From: Enterobacterales bacterium
GTDB taxonomy: Bacteria; Pseudomonadota; Gammaproteobacteria; Enterobacterales; Succinivibrionaceae
Length of the DNA stretch: 12,101 nucleotides
Assembly (NCBI GenBank): GCA_900768635.1
Contig: CAAGDP010000120.1
Location: forward strand, 1 to 12,101
Reading direction: 5' to 3'
The position numbers and the translations under genes are program-made. The notes below the pieces were generated by a model. That model was not told the origin of the DNA. It saw only the letters and a program-made list of their open reading frames with translations, and did no database searches. This document shows, in pieces, positions 5,991 to 12,101 of the stretch; position 1 is the first letter of the stretch, and each line of letters opens with the position of its first letter.

Positions 5991-8900
5991 ATGTCAGAGT
6001 TTAGTGAGGATAGCAGAGTTAAGTTTCCAACTATAAAACACCTAATGGAAATGGGGTACAGTTATATTTCATTCAAGGGTGTTAAAACAAAGGATGGGGA
6101 ACTAGAAAAAACGTTTGTGGATCCTGCTACTAATATTTTGACAGAAATATTAAAGAAAGCTTATTTCAAGTTTAATCCTCAAAAGAATGAAGATGATTTT
6201 AATCAGTTGCTTTCAAAGGTTAGAAATTCTTTGAGCAATGATGATTTAGGGAAACAATTTTATAATGAGTTTTTACTGAACCCTGATGAAAGAATGATCG
6301 ATTTCTCGTCATCTGAAAATTTTAGGGTAAATAATACTTTTCAAATTGCCACTGAGCTTACCTGTGGGGATAAGTCATCAGATAATTTTAGACCTGATAT
6401 AACCATTTTTATCAATGGATTGCCGTTAGCGTTTATCGAAGTAAAAAAGGAAAATAACACTAACGGCATTCAAGCTGAAACTGAAAGAATGAAAGTTAGG
6501 TTCAAAAACCATGCTTTTAGAAGATATTTGAATTTGACCCAGATTATGGTTTTCAGCAATGACATGGAGTATGCGTCTGAAAATAGACCGCCAGTACAAG
6601 GAGCTTATTACGCAACCATAGGCAGGAGAGATACAAAGTATTCTACTTTCAGAGAAGAAGGTCAGGATAGTTTCCCAATAAAGATTCACGTACATAATGT
6701 TTCAAGAATTACAGAAGAATTGATGCTGAAGGATAATAATGTTCCGCAGTATCTTAATTTTTCGGAGTATAAAACAAACTGTAATTATTCAAATACACCA
6801 ACGAAGAGAATGTGCAATAGCTTATTCAGCTATGAACGGTTTTACTTCTTGTTGAAATACGGAATAGCTTATGCTGATTATAGCTTTGGTAAACAAAAGC
6901 ACATAATGCGATATCCTCAATTATTTGCAATAAAAGCTATAGAGCGCATGTTGGATAAGGGAATACAGAAAGGGGTAATTTGGCATACTCAAGGAAGTGG
7001 TAAGACAGCTCTGGCTTATTACTCAGTTAAGTATTTGACAGATTATTTTTCTAAGCAAGGAGTAATACCTCAGTTCTTCTTTATTGTAGACAGACTTGAT
7101 CTAATGATACAAGCACAGATGGAATTTTCGTGTCGAGGTTTAAAGGTTAACCCAATACAGGATAAGGAAGATTTTAAAAATATTATTACCAGTCCATTAA
7201 CAACCCAAAATTATGAAGGACGGTTGGAAATAACTGTTGTCAATATACAAAAATTCACTGATGATTCGAGGGGTATTGGAAAGTCTGCCTATAGCGTTAG
7301 GGTTAAGAGAATTTACTTCATTGACGAGGCTCATCGAAACTATAATCCACAGGGTTCTTTCTTGAAAAAACTTATGGGAAGTGATACAGATGCGGTAAAA
7401 ATTGCTTTAACCGGTACTCCTATCATTACAAAGGATATAAATACAAAGGACATATTTGGCGATTATATACACACCTATTACTATAATGCGTCAATATCTG
7501 ATGGATATACTTTAAGGTTAATGCGTGAAAACATTCAATCAACCTTTAAAGGTGTAATGCAGGAAAAAATACGAGAAATTCAGGTAGATCCTAAGTTCGT
7601 AAGAATGAAGGATATATATTCTCATAAGAGCTATGTTACACCTCTACTTGACTATATTATTAATGATCTAAAAGAATATCGTATTACTCAATCTGATAAT
7701 TCATTAGCGGGAATGATTGTTTGTAGTAGCCGTGAGCAAGCTCAAAAAATGTATAACATATTTCTTCAAAAATATTCTGATCCAGATGAGTTGCGCTCAT
7801 ATGTAGATGAAGGGGAACGATTTACAGAAAGTTTACCTCCTGATTCGATTGCCGGTTCTACGTATTTTACCGCTAAACCTGGATATTTTAGAGCTGCTTT
7901 AATTCTTTGTGATAGTGATGATAATGAAACTAGAAAAGCGTGGATTGATCTCTTTAAAGATGGGCGGGTAGATTTCTTAATTGTTTACCAAATGCTTCAA
8001 ACAGGTTTTGATGCTCCCCGCTTGAAAAAGTTGTACCTAAATAGAATGGTGCGAGACCACAATTTACTTCAAACTTTGACTAGAGTTAACAGACCTTATA
8101 AATCATTAAAATTCGGTTGCGTTGTAGACTTTGCCGACATAGAGCAGGAATATAACAAAACCAATCAAAATTACAGAAATGAACTGGATAATGAGCTTGG
8201 AAAAGACGCAGTTTCTACGCTCGATAAATTATTTATAACAGAAGAAGAAGCAAGAAATCAGATTACCAAGGCTATAGAAACCCTTAAACCGTTTGATCTT
8301 CAGAATGCTACAATTTTCGGAAAACAACTCAATCAAGAAGATGATGTAAAGTGCGTTATTGAAATTAAAAGTTCTCTGGAGTTATTGCAAGGTATCCACA
8401 ATATGTTACTAAGTCAGGGCTCCGATGCTGAATTGATGCGAGAGAAATTTAATGATAGCTGTAATTTTGCTGAAATGCATAATTTTATAAAAGCTGCAAA
8501 AAATCGAATCCTTAGTCTGAACTATTTACATCATAAAGATGAAGTTAATGATGTTAGGTCATTATTGAATTCAGCTCTTGAGGATTTGACATTTAGCTTT
8601 GAAAGATCTGGTGAACCAGAAATTTTAGAATTGGCTGAACAATATAAGGAAACTGTTTCATATGTTAGAAATCAGCTTTTGAATAATATTGATCCAGATG
8701 ATCCTGAGTATAAAAGTTTGGAACAGGCTTTTCTTGAAGAAGTATCTAAGAAAGGGATCGTAGATGGTAATGATCCAAATGTTATAAAATTACTCAACAT
8801 GCATGATAGGGTTGAGGCAATAAATGATATTTTAAACAGAATTAGAAAAAAGAATGAAGAGGATAATATTCTCGCAATCAAGTATAAGGGAGATTCTAAA

Positions 8901-9272
8901 TTTGTAAGAATTGAAAAACGACTTAAAGAAAATGCAGAGAAATTCGAAAAGAACCTAGGAATTATGAATGTGCATAAATACAGTGATCATTCAGAAGTAA
9001 AGGGAAATCGTGAGAATGTTGTTTATTCGATTTTTACAAAAAATCAAAATGCGATTAATAATGTTTTGTTGAATATTAAGGACGATGTTGATGAGATCTG
9101 TCTGAATAATGTAGAGGTTGTCAATGTTCCAGGGTACTTTAACAAGCAAATTAAATCAGCAGTTACCAGACAATTCAGAACCGCATTTGGTTTTACAGAT
9201 TCAGAATTAAGAACTTTTGTGACTGATTTAATTGATAAAGAATATAAAATTTCAGCGGAAGTAAGAGCGTAA
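5991..9272 (+). CDS. hsdR: Type I restriction enzyme, restriction/translocation subunit HsdR
   Basis: Motor and nuclease subunit of a type I restriction-modification system. It joins the HsdM/HsdS complex, pumps DNA with ATP and cuts far from the recognition site. It has 1,093 aa, a usual length. The N-terminal PD-(D/E)xK nuclease shows D136 in NFRPDITIF and E150/K152 in AFIEVKKEN. The superfamily 2 motor follows: Walker A HTQGSGKTA (K338), DEAH box IYFIDEAHRNY (445-448), ALTGTPI (472-478), then in RecA fold 2 MIVCSSREQAQ, YQMLQTGFDAPRLKK and motif VI QTLTRVNRPYK (R698, R701). Residues from about 750 on form the helical HsdM-contacting region. The ATG has GAGG (5981-5984) at 6 nt spacing. hsdM starts 1 nt after the stop. 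All visible catalytic residues are intact and no frameshift is seen. Confidence 0.98.
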   Translation: MSEFSEDSRVKFPTIKHLMEMGYSYISFKGVKTKDGELEKTFVDPATNILTEILKKAYFKFNPQKNEDDFNQLLSKVRNSLSNDDLGKQFYNEFLLNPDERMIDFSSSENFRVNNTFQIATELTCGDKSSDNFRPDITIFINGLPLAFIEVKKENNTNGIQAETERMKVRFKNHAFRRYLNLTQIMVFSNDMEYASENRPPVQGAYYATIGRRDTKYSTFREEGQDSFPIKIHVHNVSRITEELMLKDNNVPQYLNFSEYKTNCNYSNTPTKRMCNSLFSYERFYFLLKYGIAYADYSFGKQKHIMRYPQLFAIKAIERMLDKGIQKGVIWHTQGSGKTALAYYSVKYLTDYFSKQGVIPQFFFIVDRLDLMIQAQMEFSCRGLKVNPIQDKEDFKNIITSPLTTQNYEGRLEITVVNIQKFTDDSRGIGKSAYSVRVKRIYFIDEAHRNYNPQGSFLKKLMGSDTDAVKIALTGTPIITKDINTKDIFGDYIHTYYYNASISDGYTLRLMRENIQSTFKGVMQEKIREIQVDPKFVRMKDIYSHKSYVTPLLDYIINDLKEYRITQSDNSLAGMIVCSSREQAQKMYNIFLQKYSDPDELRSYVDEGERFTESLPPDSIAGSTYFTAKPGYFRAALILCDSDDNETRKAWIDLFKDGRVDFLIVYQMLQTGFDAPRLKKLYLNRMVRDHNLLQTLTRVNRPYKSLKFGCVVDFADIEQEYNKTNQNYRNELDNELGKDAVSTLDKLFITEEEARNQITKAIETLKPFDLQNATIFGKQLNQEDDVKCVIEIKSSLELLQGIHNMLLSQGSDAELMREKFNDSCNFAEMHNFIKAAKNRILSLNYLHHKDEVNDVRSLLNSALEDLTFSFERSGEPEILELAEQYKETVSYVRNQLLNNIDPDDPEYKSLEQAFLEEVSKKGIVDGNDPNVIKLLNMHDRVEAINDILNRIRKKNEEDNILAIKYKGDSKFVRIEKRLKENAEKFEKNLGIMNVHKYSDHSEVKGNRENVVYSIFTKNQNAINNVLLNIKDDVDEICLNNVEVVNVPGYFNKQIKSAVTRQFRTAFGFTDSELRTFVTDLIDKEYKISAEVRA

Positions 9273-9273
9273 T

Positions 9274-10908
9274 ATGGAAAAAACATTAGAAATTCAGCAA
9301 CAAACCAAGGATTTGATTGATCGTCTTAAAGCAACAACAAGTGTTAATGGACTTGGTAATTCTGGCAGTGAGTATATTGTAATTGTTCAGATGTTTTTAT
9401 ATAAATTTCTGAATGATAAGTTTATTTATGCCGCCAAAAATGAAAGGCCGGATTTAGTCGCTGATGGTAAGGATATTTATGATACTTTGGCAGAATTATC
9501 AGAAGATGAGTACGATGAATTATGTGACTTAATATCTGATTCTGTCATTTTGAAAAAAGAACATCTTTTGAAAAAGATGGTTGAAAGGCAAAACGATGCA
9601 AATTTTGCCAAGATTCTTGATTCTACATTGGAAGGTATAGCTGATTGTAATCGTGAAGTCTTTTACATAGTAAATGAAGATGATACAAGGGTTCCTATAA
9701 TTAAGCCTATTTCTGATTTCATTTCTGGGGGAGCAACAAAGAAAAATGCCTTTTGCAAGGCTCTCATAGGTAACATTTCATCTTTTTCTTTTGAATCTGT
9801 TTTTGATGCCGGATATGATTTTTTTTCAACAATATTCGAGTATTTGTTAAAGGACTACAATTCCAATGGTGGCGGTACCTATGCCGAATATTATACCCCT
9901 CATTCAGTTGCCAATATAATGGCCCACTTGCTAATTGATAAAAAAGACGATTTAAAGAGTGTAACATGTTATGACCCTGCGGCTGGAACCGGTACCCTCA
10001 TAATAGCTCTTGCTCATGCTATTGGTGAGAACAAATGTTCCGTATTTACCCAGGATATTAGTGAAAAGTCCTCAACAATGTTAATGCTAAATTTAATATT
10101 GAATAACATGATGCATTCACTGACGCACGTTATTAAGGGTAATACCATGACGCACCCTTTCCATAAGGATGATAATGAAAAACTTAAAAAGTTTGATTTT
10201 GTAGTAAGTAATCCTCCTTTTAAACTTGATTTTAGTGATTATCAAAATCAATTAAAAACAGCAGATCCATATAAGCGTTTCTTTGCGGATGTTCCAAACA
10301 TTAAAAGAAAGAAAAAAGATCGGATGGAAATTTATCTTTGCTTTTTCCAACATGTACTTGCTTCAATCAAAGACGCAGGAAAAGGAGCAATTGTTGTTCC
10401 AACTGGATTTTTAACAGCAGCATCAATTGCTCAGAAAATCAGAAAATATTTGGTTGATAATAAATTTTTGAAAGGTGTTGTCAGTATGCCAAGTAACATA
10501 TTTGCCAACACAGGAACAAACGTAAGTATTGTATTTATAGATAAGGCGGGAATTGAAAACCCTGTTTTCATAGATGCCAGTAAGCTAGGTGTTGAATCGA
10601 AAGAAGGGAAGAATAAGAAAACCGTTTTATTAAGCAACGATATTGAGCAAATTGTTTCAACTTTTCATGAAGCAAAACCTGTTGATGACTTTTCAGTGAC
10701 TCCTAGTCTTGAAGAAATCAAAGAAAAGAATTATAGCTTTTCAGCTGGACAATATTTCGATGTGAAAATTGAGTATGTGAACATAACTCAAGAAGAGTTT
10801 GATAGGCAATTGCAAGACTATCAGGATACTCTTTTGAAATACTTTGAGGAAGGAACTAGGCTTCAGGAAGAGATAATGAGTCAATTAAAGAAGGTTAAGT
10901 ATGAATAG
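9274..10908 (+). CDS. hsdM: Type I N6-adenine DNA methyltransferase subunit HsdM
   Basis: Modification subunit that transfers a methyl group from S-adenosylmethionine to the N6 of adenine at sites chosen by HsdS. With HsdR it protects host DNA and marks it as self. It has 544 aa. The N-terminal helical HsdM domain (about 10-150) contains NGLGNSGSEYI. The catalytic domain has motif X AEYYTPHSVANIM (204-216), motif I YDPAAGTGTL (233-242), which binds the cofactor, and motif IV NPPF (313-316), the gamma-class adenine catalytic motif. The C-terminal helices (about 500-540) probably contact HsdS. The start lies 1 nt after hsdR with a modest AAGAG (9263-9267), so coupled translation is likely. Its end overlaps hsdS by 8 nt. 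No damage is seen. Confidence 0.98.
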   Translation: MEKTLEIQQQTKDLIDRLKATTSVNGLGNSGSEYIVIVQMFLYKFLNDKFIYAAKNERPDLVADGKDIYDTLAELSEDEYDELCDLISDSVILKKEHLLKKMVERQNDANFAKILDSTLEGIADCNREVFYIVNEDDTRVPIIKPISDFISGGATKKNAFCKALIGNISSFSFESVFDAGYDFFSTIFEYLLKDYNSNGGGTYAEYYTPHSVANIMAHLLIDKKDDLKSVTCYDPAAGTGTLIIALAHAIGENKCSVFTQDISEKSSTMLMLNLILNNMMHSLTHVIKGNTMTHPFHKDDNEKLKKFDFVVSNPPFKLDFSDYQNQLKTADPYKRFFADVPNIKRKKKDRMEIYLCFFQHVLASIKDAGKGAIVVPTGFLTAASIAQKIRKYLVDNKFLKGVVSMPSNIFANTGTNVSIVFIDKAGIENPVFIDASKLGVESKEGKNKKTVLLSNDIEQIVSTFHEAKPVDDFSVTPSLEEIKEKNYSFSAGQYFDVKIEYVNITQEEFDRQLQDYQDTLLKYFEEGTRLQEEIMSQLKKVKYE

Positions 10909-11455
10909 AGTTAAACTTGGAGATTTACTAAGAGTAAAGCACGGCTTTGCATTCAAAAGCGATAACTATGTGGATAAAAGTCAGTGTGCTCTGGTGACGC
11001 TTGCCAATATTTCAGATACAAATAATTTTCAGTTTAATCCGGAAAAAACGACGTATTACGGTGCTGATTACCCAGCAGATTTTAACCTAAATACAAATGA
11101 TCTCATTATGCCTTTAACGGAACAGGTCATAGGCTTATTTGGTAATTCAGCGTTTGTTCCGGAAGTATCGGGTATACAGTTTGTCTTAAACCAGCGTGTA
11201 GGTAAGGTTCTTCCAATTGAAAGTAAAGCTGATAAATACTATCTTCATTATTTACTCTCTACAGGATCGGTTCGTGACCAACTTGAATATCGAGCAAGCG
11301 GTACACGTCAGAGAAACATTTCACCTGATGATGTATACGATGTTTCTGTATTTGTACCGGATATAGATGTACAAAGAAAAATAGGTTATATACTCTACAG
11401 CTTAGAAAGGAAGATAAACCTTAATGAGCGAATAAATGATAATTTAGCGGCTTAA
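10901..11455 (+). CDS. hsdS: Truncated type I specificity subunit HsdS: TRD1 plus central conserved helix only
   Basis: DNA-recognition subunit, here only half length: 184 aa against about 370-450 for a full HsdS. It starts VKLGDLLRVKHGFAFKS, typical of a first target-recognition domain (about 4-150). Then comes the conserved coiled-coil spacer VQRKIGYILYSLERKINLNERINDN (about 157-181), where a full protein would run on into TRD2. Instead it reads NLAA and stops at TAA (11453-11455). The ATG overlaps the hsdM end and has GAAGG (10890-10894) at 6 nt. The 14-bp site at 11433-11446 covers the INDNL codons, and the missing half lies inverted just downstream. This is probably one orientation of an invertible gene rather than plain decay. 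As it stands the protein might dimerise to replace a full HsdS, as reported for truncated EcoDXXI HsdS, or be inactive. Confidence 0.93.
   Translation: MNRVKLGDLLRVKHGFAFKSDNYVDKSQCALVTLANISDTNNFQFNPEKTTYYGADYPADFNLNTNDLIMPLTEQVIGLFGNSAFVPEVSGIQFVLNQRVGKVLPIESKADKYYLHYLLSTGSVRDQLEYRASGTRQRNISPDDVYDVSVFVPDIDVQRKIGYILYSLERKINLNERINDNLAA
11433..11446 (+). repeat. Left inverted repeat of the hsdS invertible segment
   Basis: TAAATGATAATTTA lies inside hsdS, covering the last two bases of an Ile codon and then Asn-Asp-Asn-Leu. The exact reverse complement is at 12022-12035. The sequence is itself nearly palindromic (TAAAT/ATTTA around GATA), like the paired arms of a site-specific recombinase crossover site. 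The bases outside the 14 differ on the two sides. Confidence 0.85.
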
Positions 11456-12015
11456 TCAGAGACGGTGGCTTGACCGTTCATTAACATCGGTAATAACCAA
11501 TCTCTGAGGGACGTAAGTTCCTCTGATTCACGAATATTATCTGAAATCATGGATAACCAAGATTTAACGTCCGCATTGAATTCTTCTAACTCAATATCTG
11601 AAGGAATATAGATTGGTCTTTCTTTCAACAAAGGCTTTTGGAGATGCTTTAATCCTGTTCCTTGGAAGAATTTCAAGTTCAATTCTGGCCTGATACTATC
11701 AAGAAGCAGGTACAAATAATCAGCCATATCGTTTTTTGCGGTGATACACCAAGTATCAGTTGAGTACGCGGACTTACCAACATAGAATTTAACGTCTGCG
11801 TTACCACCAGTGTTCAAAAAGCAGTTACGTCCGGATGCAAGAGATTCAGACCATTTTAGGATGGCATCTCCGCTGGTGAAAAAAGGGATATTTCCGGATG
11901 CATCTTTTGCATCACCGACTTGAATAGTTGATTTTTTATGCTCAATAATAATATCTCCAAGCTTTGCGTTCGGCTTTTCGCCAAAGAATAAATGCATATA
12001 TTTGGTATGGGCCAT
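11452..12015 (-). CDS. hsdS: Inverted, silent 3' half of hsdS: TRD2 plus C-terminal conserved helix
   Basis: This 187-codon frame encodes the C-terminal half of a specificity subunit. It begins MAHTKYMHLFFGEKPNAKLGDI, which in intact HsdS follows the central helix. Next is a target-recognition domain (about 18-140) with IPFFTSGDAILKWS, NTGGNADVKFYVG and KFFQGTGLKHLQKP, and then the terminal helix ending SLRDWLLPMLMNGQATVSD, a standard HsdS C-terminus. The frame extends upstream of the ATG only to a TAA at 12043-12045, reading PHLNDNLQQ, so it carries the INDNL joint on the 14-bp repeat. There is no Shine-Dalgarno before the ATG and no visible promoter, so it is probably silent in this orientation. 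It overlaps forward hsdS tail to tail in TTAA (11452-11455). The half itself is undamaged. Confidence 0.93.
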   Translation of the reverse strand: MAHTKYMHLFFGEKPNAKLGDIIIEHKKSTIQVGDAKDASGNIPFFTSGDAILKWSESLASGRNCFLNTGGNADVKFYVGKSAYSTDTWCITAKNDMADYLYLLLDSIRPELNLKFFQGTGLKHLQKPLLKERPIYIPSDIELEEFNADVKSWLSMISDNIRESEELTSLRDWLLPMLMNGQATVSD

Positions 12016-12021
12016 CTGCTG

Positions 12022-12035
12022 TAAATTATCATTTA
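12022..12035 (-). repeat. Right inverted repeat of the hsdS invertible segment
   Basis: On the plus strand this is TAAATTATCATTTA, the exact reverse complement of 11433-11446. On the minus strand it encodes the same Asn-Asp-Asn-Leu in the frame of the inverted hsdS half, directly before CAG CAG ATG. No amino-terminal half precedes it, because the frame stops at 12043-12045. The shared codons are therefore not needed for any protein made from this strand. Confidence 0.85.
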
Positions 12036-12101
12036 GATGAGGTTACCCAATCTCGATAGTGCTAGAAATTTAAGATCCTAGCTACCATGTCGTTCTCTTA
12101 T
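12036..12101. other. Unassigned right edge beyond the invertible segment
   Basis: Only 66 bp are visible, with no ribosome binding site, gene start or family signal I can support on either strand. The minus-strand frame leading into the inverted hsdS half is closed by TAA at 12043-12045. If the locus holds further specificity cassettes or its recombinase, they would lie beyond this edge. Confidence 0.5.

Larger units (their letters stand above)
11433..12035. other. Putative invertible DNA segment switching the 3' half of hsdS
   Basis: The 603-bp segment is bounded by 14-bp perfect inverted repeats and contains the second half of hsdS in reverse orientation. Inverting it on paper joins codon 182 (Leu) of forward hsdS to CAG CAG ATG GCC, giving INDNLQQMAHTKY in one frame and a 371-aa HsdS. 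That joint matches how intact HsdS proteins pass from the central helix (INxNLxxMA) to the second domain. Invertible type I hsdS genes are known in Mycoplasma, Streptococcus and Bacteroides. No recombinase is in the window, so which enzyme acts here is unknown. Confidence 0.82.

Noticed and set aside
10901..12015. Interpretation of the split hsdS as two independent convergent genes or as simple decay
   Set aside because: Neither half shows internal damage. The halves complement exactly, and the shared in-frame 14-bp inverted repeat and missing ribosome binding site of the inverted half point to DNA inversion.
1..12101. CRISPR array, tRNA or rRNA gene
   Set aside because: I saw no regularly spaced direct repeats, cloverleaf-like segment or rRNA-like sequence on either strand.

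Overview
The window looks like the chromosome of a moderately AT-rich gammaproteobacterium. The best evidence is a topoisomerase IV ParE that follows Escherichia coli ParE almost motif for motif. From memory of such neighbourhoods I would guess an anaerobic gut or rumen relative such as the Succinivibrionaceae, but no rRNA or other marker confirms this.

Layout. Positions 2-76 hold the last codons of an unidentified gene. Core region 121-2037 is parE, followed by a small exported protein (2148-2603) closed by a strong intrinsic terminator (2663-2700). About 600 bp with no credible gene follows. A complete IS1634/IS4-like insertion sequence (3315-5197) carries a minus-strand DDE transposase, 15-bp terminal inverted repeats and a perfect 38-bp palindrome just upstream of the transposase ribosome binding site. 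A gene-free AT-rich stretch of nearly 800 bp (5198-5990) leads into a type I restriction-modification operon in the order hsdR (5991-9272), hsdM (9274-10908), hsdS (10901-11455). The genes are separated by 1 nt and overlap by 8 nt, so they are probably co-transcribed and translationally coupled.

The most notable structure is at the 3' end of the operon. The forward hsdS is only a half gene: one target-recognition domain plus the central conserved helix, 184 aa. The missing second half lies immediately downstream on the opposite strand (11452-12015), without its own ribosome binding site. Both halves carry the same 14-bp sequence (11433-11446, and inverted at 12022-12035), which lies in the same reading frame on each side. 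Flipping the 603-bp segment on paper gives a seamless in-frame HsdS of 371 aa, with INDNLQQMAHTKY across the joint. This is best read as an invertible, phase-variable specificity subunit, seen here in its half-subunit orientation. One TTAA tetranucleotide supplies the stop codon in both orientations. The expected recombinase is not in the window and may lie past its right edge.

How the genes work together: HsdM and HsdS would form the methyltransferase, and HsdR adds ATP-dependent translocation and cleavage. Inversion would switch the complex between a full two-domain HsdS with a bipartite asymmetric target and a one-domain HsdS. The one-domain form could be inactive or could dimerise to recognise a palindromic target. 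The insertion sequence sits between the housekeeping parE region and the restriction operon and may mark the edge of the accessory segment.
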